Source: Climacium dendroides (Eukaryota > Streptophyta > Bryopsida > Hypnales > Climaciaceae). From it: a DNA stretch of 64,000 bases. A program made the translations under genes and the position numbers. Positions 24,541 through 36,698 of the stretch are shown here, one piece after another. The notes below the pieces were generated by a model. The model saw only the letters and a list, made by a program, of their open reading frames with translations. It was not told the DNA's origin and did no database searches. The stretch lies in the NCBI GenBank assembly GCA_950106755.1, contig OX467090.1, positions 15,561,489 to 15,625,488 on the forward strand, given 5' to 3'. The stretch's first letter is position 1; each line of letters starts with the position of its first letter.

Positions 24541-25123
24541 CACGGGGAGGACACTGTTCACGTTTTAGCAACCCACGTGTGGCGGAAAAAGTAATACATG
24601 TAATACATCTTACTCCCTCTGTTTCTGAAAGAGACCCATGTTTCCTTTGGGTTTTACAAAGAAAACACATGTCTTTTTTAGAAACAGAGGTAGTAAAATT
24701 TAATTTAAAAAAAAAATTATGGATAGATTTTACTACTTTAAAAGTTTATGTTTTGAATTATTGGTATTTTTTATGCTAATGGTAATTAGTTATAAATTTT
24801 TTAAGAAAAAAGATACAACATAAAGCTGAAAATAACTTTCACACCTATATATTATATAAGAAAAAAAAATTGAAAAATGAAAAAGAAATTCTATAGAATA
24901 GCTTTCTATTGAAAGTTTATTTTGGTTGAATATTGATGCAATAGTCATCTTCATGTGAGCTCTATAAATATTTTAGTTGGAGAACATGCCATTTTAGTTC
25001 ATTTTTCAACCCTTTCTAGACATTTTAGGATGAAATTATAGTTTATTCAAAAGTAAATAGGGGGTCAAAAAATCACTCCTCCACACGTGGGTACCTCAAA
25101 TGTAGTGAGAGTGTCCTCCCCAT
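24541..25123. mobile_element. MITE family M, copy B, with nested Stowaway-like MITE
   Basis: Terminal inverted repeats share GGGGAGGACACT. The core is shared with the copies at 6094, 46792 and 58535. The flanks TATCTAGGC (24532-24540) and GATCTAAGC (25124-25132) match at 7 of 9 positions, consistent with an aged 9-bp target duplication. Non-coding. It contains the 81-bp element at 24613. Confidence 0.65.
24613..24693. mobile_element. 81-bp Stowaway-like (Tc1/mariner-type) MITE
   Basis: Begins CTCCCTCTGTTTCT and ends AGAAACAGAGGTAG, with TA on both sides (24611-24612 and 24694-24695). A TA target and a CTCCCTC start are the signature of Stowaway MITEs, best known from grasses. It is nested in copy B of family M. 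Confidence 0.8.
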
Positions 25124-26930
25124 GATCTAAGCATAAATTTTGTTCCCATGCACCAATTGAAAAAGAATTAGATTTCCACTAAGATAATCATTTTTTCTAT
25201 CTTAAAAAAAAAATTCAAAAAATCATGATAGAAATTGAGCCCATAGATACTTTGCTTGAAATTCAATTTGTCCCGTAAAGGGACAATGGTCCTTTAGGGG
25301 TTAAGAAAATTGCTCCCTCTCCATGCCATTGACCTTCAATTTTAAAAAACACAATCACCATTGATTGCACCACCTTGATAGACAATCTTGGCCATTGATT
25401 AGATTAGTGTTGAAGGTTCACTATTGCCATAGTCTATTCTTGGTCCTTTAGATTAGCTATGGCAATCTTTCTTTTGTTAAACTCTACTACTATCATAGTC
25501 TTTTCCCACTATGTGTGTATTTCCTTTAGAGATTCTCATCAAGCATGTTGTGGTTTTCTTATATCTTTCAGCATGCAATGAGGGTAGTCATTGTGTTGTC
25601 TTTGAGCATGCAACAAGATTTAGTCTTCGAGGTGGGGTCAATTTATTAATTGAGTTGGGTTGTTAATAGTTTTGAAGAAGTGCAACTTTGTTTGCATCTT
25701 GTTTAGTTTGGTTTCTCTAGTTTCAAAGTGTAGTGGAGATGTGGTTTTGTAATTGGCAATAGAAGACAAATTGCTCCTTCAATCAACTCTGACTATTAAT
25801 TCTTAGTGATGGTAAGTACTTTGTGAATTCTTACAGTAAACAGGGACTAATTTTCATTTTCTATTGTGTCTTGTTGCAATTCTACTTTTGATTCAATAGG
25901 ATTTCTTTTTTGTATGAACTTCAAAGCTCTCATATAAAGGCTATTGTCTACACATGCAATAGAAAGATTAGTGTTTATGGTTAATTTTATCTATGTAATT
26001 TTTGCATTCTTCATTTCTTGAACTTGAACCATGAAAATTTAATAGACTAATAATAGTTTGTCAATTTGAATCATAGATATGAATTTACTAGTGATTATCT
26101 ATGGAGTTTTGTGGTATTCCAACAATTGGCACTATTGCATGTAATATAGGGATTATAAGAGTTGATCTTGATTTAGGTTTAAGGTTGCTTGCCTTGAAAA
26201 ATGGCAAAGCTTTAATTGAAATTTTATTATTTTTATTAAATTCATATTGCTACCTATTTTTAAGATTGAAGGCCTAAATAAGATTATGCTCCATCCATGT
26301 CAAACTACTCTCAGCACTGCTCAAAAGCTTTTGTAAGAACATACAATCATCATATGTAACTTACTTGTTTAGTGAAACCAAGTGATTGGGCTCATACTAT
26401 ATGATTCAAATTTAATCTTCATTTTTTTGAAATCGATACAACAATGAAAAGCTAAAAGGTTGTTACAAAAGTTTTTTTTATTTTTTATAGTTCTATGTTT
26501 TCTAATACCTCGCTCATGCATGCATACATATGGAAAACTTTCCTTTTACAATTTTATCAAATCCAGATTGCTTATGGAGGCAGTACAAAGAATTAGCCCA
26601 TCAGAGGATTAAAACACTTATGACTTTCTGAATAGAATTCTGAAACCATTATGAATTTTATTAAATAGTTGTGGCATATTTTTTTTGAATAAAAAAAATT
26701 AAGGTTTTAAGAAAAAGAAGATCAGTATACCCCTTGAAGAATTTGTTTTAAATGTTTGTTTGTTTTCAAATGAAAAAATGACACATATGCTTATTTTTTA
26801 ATACATGTAAATTTTTCCAATTTTCCAATTATGGCCTCAAAAGAGGTAGTCACTGCCTATACACACACCGACTCATGTAGTTTCTAACAATGTTGATAAC
26901 AAATGAAACACAAACTTCATTCTTAATTTA
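25124..26930. other. AT-rich intergenic DNA
   Basis: The first 180 bp hold the dispersed repeat also found near 7541 and 60430, ending GGTCCTTTAGGGGTTAAG near 25305. The rest has no recognisable gene, domain or repeat structure. Confidence 0.5.
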
Positions 26931-26937
26931 AAATCTT

Positions 26938-27770
26938 TTTTTTGAAACAAATGGAAATCCACACGATACAAGGCACCCAGCTAGACAAAGGAAGAAAGAA
27001 AGAGGAAAAAACTAAGTGAGCAGACAAGCCTGAGCAAGTCCTTGCTTGTTCCGAATGACAGTATCACCTGCTCTAGAAGCAATCAACAGAGACTGGATCC
27101 AAACGCCATCAAATTTGGGCCCAATTCTACAAGTTTGCTGGGGAGTAGACCTTCGAGCATGAAGTCTCGCCTTGAGGAAGGCAGCTCGGCCGGCATTCAG
27201 GAGGGCATCCCACAAAGCATTGCAGACGCTAGGCCAGCGTTCATTGACGAATACGACCTTGTAACGTGTAATCCAAATACGCCAAAGAGAAGCGCCTCGG
27301 AGGACATTCCGGCCACACGGACCTGAGGCCGTAAAATCTCCGAGGGAAGTTGGCACCGAAAACACACTGTTGGAGGCTAAAACGCCGTTGGGGCCTAAAA
27401 CTGGATGCGAACCAAGTAAAAGTGATGCAGTAGGGAAAGGGCTTAATCCCACACTGCCTGAGCCTTTGGACAGAGAAAGAAGCGATGCATGAGGTCTTCA
27501 TCTGCCTGTAAGGAACAGCATACTGTACACACCTGATATCGATCCCATGAATGCGAGCCCTCCAAGAATTAACTTCCACGGCATTTGTGTCACACGAACC
27601 AGGTTAATGCTGCTTCCTTCTGTGTGGAAACCTTATTCCAGACCACTCGCCATGCTGGGGAACGAGGGAGGGAGGGAACCCGGCCACTTGGAAGGGATGG
27701 TCCTCTTCGGGGCACAGCGTTTCGTCAGCAGTTGTCGCCCGATTCTGCTTGAAATATCAAATCTTCCATC
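26938..27770 (-). pseudogene. 3' fragment of a non-LTR retrotransposon (LINE), zf-RVT region
   Basis: On the minus strand near 27440-27530, one frame encodes a zinc-binding segment of the zf-RVT type found downstream of plant reverse transcriptases. It starts CTVCC, continues DEDLMHRFFLCPKAQAVWD and then hits a stop. A second frame carries the typical continuation (RGASLWRIWITRYKVVF) between about 27240 and 27300. An A-rich 3' tail (minus strand) lies at about 26938-26946, and AAATCTT occurs at both borders as a possible target duplication. The reverse transcriptase itself is absent, so this is a 5'-truncated dead copy. Confidence 0.7.
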
Positions 27771-28121
27771 ACGTTGAATGATAACATTTCAATCTTCCTT
27801 TAAACAAATTATCATTTGCAGAGTAATTTACTTTGCATCAACTTACATAGTATTCATCCTTGATATGTCCTTTTTTCATCCAAATTTGATGATTGTTTGT
27901 CTAGTTATACCACCTATCACTCAGTAGTTGCCATTCAGGTTTGACCGGTATTCATCCCATCCTTGGAAACGTCATCCCAGTAGCGATCTGGCACTGGCTA
28001 GCTAGGTCCTGGTCCCGGCTACGACTAACAACAGTCAGTCCCGCTAAGTTATCCATCTCGAAGAATTGTGCATGGGGTTCCAAAACACGGGCATTCTTAG
28101 GGTTAGGAGTATTGTACTGTA

Positions 28122-29123
28122 CTGTACAGTGGGGTACAGCTCAATTACGAATTCTTGCATTCACAGTGAAAAAAAAGTTCACTGCTGCCCACTTTGACGC
28201 CCTCCCGAGGGCTGAAAAATTAATATTTTCTCACGAATTTTTTTTTACAAGATCCTCTTTATGCTAATAACATATGTGCCAAATTTCAAGTCCAAAAAAT
28301 TTATACAAAAAAAGATATTCAAACATGTACCAACATGTGTTGTTCAAAAAAAAATTTCACTAATACCAACTTTGACACCCTCCCAAAAATTGAAAAAAAA
28401 AGTTTTGGCCTTGAAATTTTTAGTGTAAGATAAACTTAGTGAAACTAACTTATGTACAAAATTTCAAGTTCAAAAAAATTTCCCACAAAGAGTAGTTCAA
28501 CTTCTACCAACATGTGTAGTTATGAATTTTTTTTCCATAACAACACATGCTGGTAGATTTTGAATATATCTTTTTTTAAGTAAATCTTTTGGCCTTGAAA
28601 TTTCACACACATATTACCAACATAGAGGTGATCTCATGCCAAAAATTTCATGGTACATAAACAATTTTTTTGCCCTTGGGAGGGTGTCAAAGTTGGGCCA
28701 TAGTGAAATTGTTTCTCATGGCTACACCTATCAATTGGTAGAAGTTGAACTACTCTTTGTGGGAAATTTTTTTGAACTTGAAATTTTGCACATTAGTTAG
28801 TTTCACTAAGTTTATCTTACACCAAAAATTTCAAGGCCAAAACTTTTTTTTTCAATTTTTGGGAGGGTGTCAAAGTTGGTATTAGTGAAATTTTTTTTTG
28901 AACAACACATGTTGGTACATGTTTGAATATCTTTTTTTGTATAAATTTTTTGGACTTGAAATTTGGCACATATGTTATTAGCATAAAGAGGATCTTGTAA
29001 AAAAAAATTCGTGAGAAAATATTAATTTTTCAGCCCTCGGGAGGGCGTCAAAGTGGGCAGCAGTGAACTTTTTTTTCACTGTGAATGCAAGAATTCGTAA
29101 TTGAGCTGTACCCCACTGTACAG
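28122..29123. mobile_element. 1.0-kb foldback element with about 390-bp inverted arms
   Basis: The sequence from 28122 to about 28510 recurs as a near-identical reverse complement from about 28730 to 29123, with a spacer of about 220 bp. Both ends are CTGTACAG, flanked by TA (28120-28121 and 29124-29125), which suggests a Tc1/mariner-type target. The arms contain internal degenerate repeats (AAATTTCAAGTCCAAAAAA and AAATTTCAAGTTCAAAAAA). No coding capacity. Transcription across it would give a long double-stranded RNA. Confidence 0.85.
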
Positions 29124-29125
29124 TA

Positions 29126-30583
29126 GGCCCATATCTTGAGATTGTTTTCTCAGTGATATCAGTTATTCAATTACGCATAGATTACTGGTATCTGGAACTT
29201 TAAATTACTTTCAGTTGGCCACTTTATGGTTTAGCATTCTCAACTACCGGTAGACTATGCATGCTACTAATACTAGACGGAGTGCTCTACGAAGAGTCCA
29301 CCTGGTAAACTGCTTTAAATGAGCTGCTTAGATTAGTCATTCAATTTTCACCAGGCTACCAGCTAGAAGGGCAGTTTAGAGCACCGCTATGCGATTAAAA
29401 CAATAGAATGGAAGTCTGTAAATCAAAGTCCTAGTTCAGCACCTTTGAATCGAAACTTCCATTCCCAAATTTGGGGAGCCCAACCTCTTGTCACTAGCCT
29501 CCGAACTTGCGAGCTTGTTTTTACTGAGTATGTAGACTTGGCAATGAGGACCTAGAATCTTCCTTCGATGCGGCAGAGATTCAAACAAAGAAGTCTATTG
29601 AACAGTAACCGGCAACCAAGGTGCTCCACCTGGACCTCATGCCCGTTTTCACTTTTGCATCTTTGGGTCTGCAACTCCCAGACGTTTTCATGATCTCCGA
29701 ACCATCTGGACCCTTCTCCGCTGATTGATTTGGATCTTCCGTAACAACACGGTATTCTCTCACAGCTGTTGGCCTCTGGAGCTCACTCAATGCACTTCTC
29801 GACTCTGGACGTGCAGCACAATTGAAGGCTTGAAATCGGGGCTCAACAGCGTCTTAGTATTTGGACTGAATGTGAACGTATTTGGATTCATTCTCCGGTT
29901 CTTGCTAGTAGGGTAAAGTCCTCCATTATCTGGAACAAAAAGGGCCCTCCTCTTTGTTCGAGTAGTTTCTTCAGCTTTTGCCGGTCCTTGCGCTTAACTC
30001 TTCATTGTCCAGCTCTCGGGCTTGGTTGTTGTTCGTGATTCTTTTTTTTATTGCAATGCTTCGTTTCATTTGTTAAAAAAATTAAAATATCAAAAACACA
30101 GTAACCGGCAAATAAAAAGAGACGGGGAAGCCAACGACGAACATGTCGCTCATTGCACCCAAGTGGAATAATACACAGTCAATACTAATTGACATTGAAT
30201 AGCTCGTAATAATTTTACAATGAGTTGCAACGGGATCGAAAAACTTTAACGAATCTTACTGTTCTACACACAAGAAACCAGTAATCTCAGTTTGCTACGG
30301 TTGTTCGGCAGTTTCCATCAACATACTACAATGAGTTAACAATAATGCGAGGTCCACAAACACACAGGGCGAGGTTCACTGGAGAGTGAAACCTTTACGT
30401 CATAAATTACAACCAACCTAATAAATCTTGAGAGGTTGAGCAGGATTTTGGTACAAAGCCTCAAGGCAGCACCTTGGGCATGCCAAGAGATCGTTAGTCT
30501 TCGGATATGTTATAACCAAGTAGACAAATACCTGAGGTCATGTTCTAGACCGATGAATCCAAGCGGACAGTTCCTTTACTCAT
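29126..30583. other. Intergenic DNA and 3' flank of the HNH/Myb gene
   Basis: Moderately GC-rich compared with the distal DNA. A 69-codon hydrophilic minus-strand frame (29581-29790) with an acceptor-like CTCCAG at its start could be an exon of an unrecognised transcript or an alternative 3' exon of the upstream gene. It has no known domain and is not called as a gene. About 30030-30583 is the probable 3' untranslated region and flank of the gene ending at 30584. Confidence 0.35.
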
Positions 30584-33500
30584 TTACTCCTGCAAAGGTA
30601 TGGAGCCTTCCTGTAATGGCTTGTCCAACTTTTTAGCAGCTTTCCTCCACTTCGAAGTGCAGGCTTTCAATGTCGCTCGTAGACCATGTTTATGATGTAA
30701 GCCATCTTTGTTGTCTAATGACAGAGCAAACCCCTCTGGATTCCCAGAGCTAAATCTCTCCCATTCGCCACATTCAATACCGGTATCCTCGGATGCTGAC
30801 TTCTTGTGAAAGGCAGATGTCTGAATTGAAGTTGGCTCTTCCTTCACGGACCTGCTGTGCGGAGACTTCACTGTTATCGAAGAATCTGTGTACCAATCTG
30901 CTCCACCTTTGGGTCTTATTCCACCTTCTGGCCAGTTTCTGACGGACTCAGGGATGACCAAGCCAGAGGTTGACCCACTCGCTGACCCTGGCTGCTCATC
31001 CAGACTTCCATCTTTCATCTTGAAATCTTCTAAGGACTTCAGGGCATTTCTCAGGTTGTGCCTGTGCTCACTTCGTACCACTACTTCTGTACCACTCTCC
31101 TCGTCCGTGTGTTTAACACTCAATTTCCGCATTATTCCACTCAGACGCCCTTTGAATCCTTCAGCACTTTCCTTCTTGAGGAATTCCTGCAAAATTAACT
31201 TTTAGTAACGGCCCTTATACATGTTGATTGTTTCTAACTTGGGCATTCGAACCCCATTCTCGACACTCTGTAATCAAGCACATCCAAGCAGCCATAGAAG
31301 TGCGAATTACATTGTTTTTCACTGGGGGATAAATAACAGTGAGAACTTACATCATTTCTGGCCTCTTCCATTTCTACGCTCCCTCGCAAAGCAGCCATGC
31401 TCAGAGCTGATAGGGCTGGTGAAAGAGGCGGTTGGTCATTGTCAGGGCTACCAGATGTTTGTACCGCGCAGTCTGAGCTTAATCGCGGGCACTCCTCGTC
31501 AAGCAAGACGTGTAGCCACTTGTCGATGTTGGACTTGCCTATTTCTCTTAATCTTTCATCATCTAGATTTATGTGGTCAAGAGCTGCAGACTCAGAAATC
31601 TTGATCTTGTCTTCATGTGTACTGATGACCTGATAATGAAGAGGAGGGTCATTACGCTGGTAAACCGAATCTAATTCAGAAATTGCACCAGGATTTAACA
31701 TTGCACCGCTGTAGAATGACACTTACTAAGACGAAACTTACAATGTATGTCCATTAAAAATTTTAACGGCAAAGAAAACTGTTGATACTAAACTTGGAAA
31801 AAAAGATATGATGGGGAAATAAACTGTACCTCTTGCATCAATTCATCGATGCCTTGTTTGATTTCCTCCCGTGAACCACATGCTTCTATTTCAGTAATCT
31901 CGTGCAAAGAGTTCAGAGGGTTGCTATCTACTGCGACAATCAGAGTCGGCGCGGGGATCTCCAGCGGAGCAACACTCAGACAACCTGGCACTCCGGTGTT
32001 ACCTTCCTCATTATTGTCCTTGACAGGACCATTATCTTGCCTATTGTCTGTCACGCTACCATCTACAGGAACAGAATGCTCTCTAGCCTTCGCGGATTCA
32101 TCAAGCATAGTAAGTTGCATAGGGTCATCTGCATCCTCAATATTGCTTTGAACTTCACAATTAGCCTTGAGCTCCTTTCCGAAAGGTCGACGATGTACAG
32201 ATTGCTTAGTAGGCTGGCCATGAGTAACTCCTATCGAGATGGCTTTCCTCTTGGCTCCTTCCCTCGGCAGTTTCTCTGGGGAAAAGAATCAAGCTTTCTG
32301 TCAGACAAGGCATACATTGGTTTCCAAGTTCTGTTTTTCTGAACTAGCAGACCTTGGAGGAGTTGGTTCAACTTAAGCCCGTGCATGAATTCGGTAGCTT
32401 ACCTGCTCCTGTCTTCAGGTGACAAGGATGCTGACGAATCGTCTTACAAGTAGAACTTAACAGCTAGCACAAACAAACACACCTAGTGTTACTGCAACTC
32501 GGGATTACTAGAAATAAACCTATAGTTCATGCTGTCACCTAGCTCAAAGTGATTGGTGATCATAGTCATGCACTGCTTATAACCAGTTGAAGAAGGTTCG
32601 AATGAACACAAGGAACCGATTCATGAACCCTGCCAAATATCCTAGAGTCGTTGCCATTGTGATTCAGGCATTAAACCCGACCCCACGAATTACATGACTG
32701 CTACGAAATGCTGGTGTACAGGCACTCACCTTTTCCTTTGTTCATGGATTTACGATCCTGTTGGGTATCCTTCTCTGAAAACGACAATTCATGAGATATC
32801 TCGCTGTGTGACCGCAAACTCAAAGAATCTTCATCTTCTATCTCGTCATCAGTGTTCAGCATCGACATATCCCCGTGAGGAAACCCTTTTTCGGGTGTCA
32901 CAATTTGCCCATCATTTGTGGTTACCAGTGACAAGCAACTTGTAACATCAACAATATCCCGTCCCCTCAGAGGTTTCTTCTGAGTGGTCCCACTAGAATC
33001 TGGCTTGACCAAGGCGGCTAAGGCCTCTCTCTGAGAATACCGCTGAAGGAGGTCTTTCTCAGCCGCCTCGCACGTCATCTTTTGGCAATCAAGGCGTGCC
33101 ATAAGCGCATTGCATGCAGCTTGATTGAGACGAGCTTGCTCCTTGTAGGAAATACTCCTGCAATCAACAGAGTGCCGATCGACTTTATGAAAATTACTCA
33201 CTTGCAGAACTATACCGTCAAAACTATCTCGGAATGGAATGAAGAACAGTATCCTGCAGAAGGCTTGTACCAGCATATTATCAATTGATAGGCAGTCGCA
33301 TATACATTCATTGCAGCGTACGACGAATACCTAACCTCGGTTTCAAGAAAAATTTATAGAATTTATTTTTCAAATAAGTCTCAGGGAGTTTGAAAGGGTC
33401 AGAATTCTCACTGATGCATAGTATCTCGGATCATGCGCTCCAGGCACAATCTATACGAAGATTGGGTTTCGGCCCATCGCCTCTGCTTTTCCACTTTCTG

Positions 33501-36500
33501 TTTGTGTTTCGATAGATTACTCTCGAGCTCTAAGATAGCCACTCTCTCCTTCTCATTCTGAGATTTTAACGTTCGAACAGTCTCTTCGAGCTGAGAAACC
33601 TCTAGCTCTTTCTCTCTCTTGCCTTCTTCCCTCATTTTCTTCAGTCGCAATTCCTATGACCAAATCATTCGGAATTGATCAGTCAGTACACTAAATCTAT
33701 GTGAACATCATTTATCACATAGATTCACAACTCAGTGCACTAGTCACCCTGAAAATCCCCTAGTTCCTCTTTAAGGATCCCTTCAATTTATCCGTCCCAG
33801 CATGTCATAGCAAAGACTTGTGCAAGATATAAAGCAATGATACCTTTTGCATAGTATTTGAGACGACGGAATGCTTGTCGTAGTCACGAAGACCACCGGC
33901 AGTAGAAGCACTCGCGTTGTTCTCCTTCCCAAAGTCTCGCATAACTCGATACTATTCACAGATCACACAGGATACCAACATTAATATTACTAGATGATAT
34001 CAAAGAAGAGTCGCTTCACAAACGACAACGTGAAAATGTTCCAACTATGCTCATATAAATCAGCATCGATCACGATAGAACTAGGCTAATCGGATGAATC
34101 TCATTGCATGAATATTAGAATTAAGGGTAATCCAAATCTTTTATTAATAATTCAAATCAGGGTGACAAGTAGCACAGAACATTGCTAATCACTAGCTGTC
34201 GTCATCACAAACAAGGGGACTACACTTTTCGATTCAGTTTCTCAGCTCATGTAACCGATTACGAAAGCGCGGGGTATGTGCTACGACACCTTCTCTTTAA
34301 TTTGCGTTGGAGTGCGGTTGACAAGCACTGGTTCATGTTCCTTGATCTCCTTCCAGCTGCCTGGTCCATATTTTTGCAAGCCTCTTCTTAATCCATCCTC
34401 TTCTTCAAGGCTCCAACGCTGTCGGTTAGATGATTCTGGAAGTTTAAAATCAATTCAATTTTCAGTCCAGATAGTAATTTGACGAGTATAATCCATATGT
34501 AAGCAAAGCCAAGAAACTATGAGATCCGACCCAGGCTTCTGACTGTTCAGAGTTTATCACAGGCGCTAAGTTGATATTTGGTTTATTACATGATTTCGTT
34601 ACATACCAATTACGCAGCGGATTGGAAGGCGGGATACAACACTTTATTACTAAAATCATGTAACTAACTGAAATGAACAGACAACAATTTTCAGCTGATG
34701 CCAACATTGAGATGAACATGAGCAGTAGGTAAGTCCAGAGGACACTCATCAACCGTTATAAATCGGTACTTACCAGCCAGTGACGCATCGAGATTAGATA
34801 GTATCCCAGAACGAGTAGAACTCGAGATTTTAGTGACTTCCCGCTTATCCTTGCCCAGGGAGACGATGGCAGCTCCAGCCAACCCACAAGTGGCTTTCTT
34901 TCCACGATATTGGGGTGGCCATGGTCGACAGTCACCCACATGATGTCTAACAACGTTCTCATCCTCCCCGCCTGCGAAAAACAGAGCGAATGACCGCCGC
35001 CTGCACGAAATAGTTCATGACATGAGGGGCTGAGTTAAATTTTTGAAGTTGACATTTGCATCGTTATCTCTGCGGAATCTTATTAACAGGAATCTTTGTG
35101 CACTTCGTGCTCGTCAAAAGTTACAATGGCACCCTTGATAGTAGGAAAAAAAAAATCATTTGTCAGTATATACTTGACAAATATGCCCAGAAATTCCAGT
35201 GAGGCAGTCCAAGCAAACATTGGCTACGAGAAAATTCTTCACAACCGGGGCAATGCTAACACAAGAGCATCAAAACCCTTGTCACCTCACCTGAATTCAG
35301 CGTTTTTTGATGCGAATGTGGACAAGAATTGGCTGATGGACACTCCATGCTGAAGGTCCCACCAGGGCACCAAGAACTCGAGCCGGTTCTTTTTACGTTG
35401 ACGGGCTTGCCATTGCACTATCTGTAAGTTGCTGGGTACAGTGCGTCCACCTCCTGCAATCCAGTGGACAGACGGTTGATAACTCGGAGTGAAGATTCGT
35501 TACGCTTCAGACACTACCCATACACAAGGCTCCGATGATAACGTGGTTAGATTTTATAGGAATGGAGTGATTACGTAAAGAAGAGATAAAGGGATTATCT
35601 TGCTTGGTTAATCTTGCTTACGTGAATGAGGGAACCAATGGTCCACCTCCCAGGATAGAGGTGACGACGGATCGGCACTCCAATATAATACGTTGCCATA
35701 CGCGTCCACGCGGAACTTCGCTGGATCAAACCCCGCATTCCTGCAATCGTCTGCTGGTCAGATCACCATCCGGTTCCAAAACGACAGACCCGTGCGTAAT
35801 CTCTGTCATGAAACTTGCAACATCGAAGTGTCAACGCACTCAAGCTGATTACTAACCCGAGGTGATCAAGCTGCTCCCAAAGTTCTTCGGCATATTCGTG
35901 GGCATTGGGACCCTCTTTGTCAATATCCGGTACGATAGGAAAAATGGCGTCCCATTCTTTCAGCAGTTGTAGCTGTTAAAATGAACAGAAAAAGCGTCAG
36001 TGAGGAATATTCTGTTCGAACAGTTAGGTGCAAAGAAGGGCCTGCTCAAAATGTCATGTGGATTGTGCATTAGTATCTTTAAGTCAGTATCCTCCATCAA
36101 ACCAAATGTCTTCTCACGACCCTGTGCTTAATTGGGCGCTGCTAAACAAGAATATTCAGAGAGCATTTCTAATGGAAGTCTTCACCAAAAAAATTTATTC
36201 CATATTTAACGCCCTTTAGAGGACACCGGCAACCTAGAGAGTCCCAAAGCAAGTCAAAGGGACTAAGGTATTTATCTCTCTTTGATAGTTACAGGAAGTC
36301 CAATATCAAGATTCTTCCACACTAGGATTTTTGTTTTAATGAGAACCATGAGTCGTCACCATGATTCAATAAATGAACCAGCACAGGAAGGATTAAAATA
36401 GTTTCAAAGAGGAAATTTCTGATGCTGACATGGGACCCGAGATGAACAGACCTTAATTCAAAAAGAGATATTTCTCTTTCTGTGTCCGCGTTAAAAAGGA

Positions 36501-36698
36501 GGTGAGTCAAAGGAATTAGAGACGTACTTCTTCAGACGGAGGAGCGTAAGGCACAAAACGTTGAGGAGGACCCTCTGCAAAAGGTGTTAGAATACCTTGC
36601 GGCTGCGTTACCGCATGGTGACAAAGCTTAGCATACGCGACAGGATATCCGAGCTGCGGATCAATCGCCTTATCTTCATCCGATAATGATAACAACAT
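30584..36698 (-). CDS. HNH-like / Myb-SANT / coiled-coil protein (trichohyalin-like plant family), 12 exons
   Basis: Coding exons (minus): 36698-36528, 35972-35857, 35740-35622, 35453-35291, 35000-34774, 34435-34290, 33951-33844, 33653-33412, 33157-32730, 32275-31830, 31629-31351, 31186-30584. All introns are GT-AG and all phases agree. The total is 3048 nt, 1015 residues plus stop. The start MLLSLSDEDK lies just after an acceptor-like TTATCAG, implying a 5' untranslated intron. Residues 10-55 (DPQLGYPVAYAKLC, GPPQRFVPYAPP) and 58-189 match, from memory, a conserved plant family of unknown function. Residues 126-158 (WEVDHWFPHSRGG, Asn144, Asn158) resemble an HNH nuclease core. Residues about 270-318 form a Myb/SANT repeat: Trp273, acidic EEED, Trp293, VNRTPTQIKEKYRVM, with Tyr315 for the third Trp. 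Residues about 351-480 are a coiled coil (MIRDTMHQ, YKEQARLNQAACNALMARL). Later exons are low-complexity with one conserved block, SNIDKWLHVLLD. A nuclear or DNA-linked role is inferred only. Confidence 0.87.

Noticed and set aside
31630..31722. Upstream extension of exon 11 starting at an internal Met
   Set aside because: An acceptor after CATTATCAG at 31630 keeps phase with exon 10. The alternative acceptor upstream leads to an in-frame stop.
32590..32615. GGTTCGAAT motif resembling a tRNA B box
   Set aside because: No matching A box, acceptor stem or cloverleaf around it. It lies in an intron of the HNH/Myb gene.
35041..35280. Open frame between exons 4 and 5 considered as an extra exon
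   Set aside because: The donor at 35290 and acceptor at 35001 join in phase and continue the conserved family sequence directly, so this stretch is intron.
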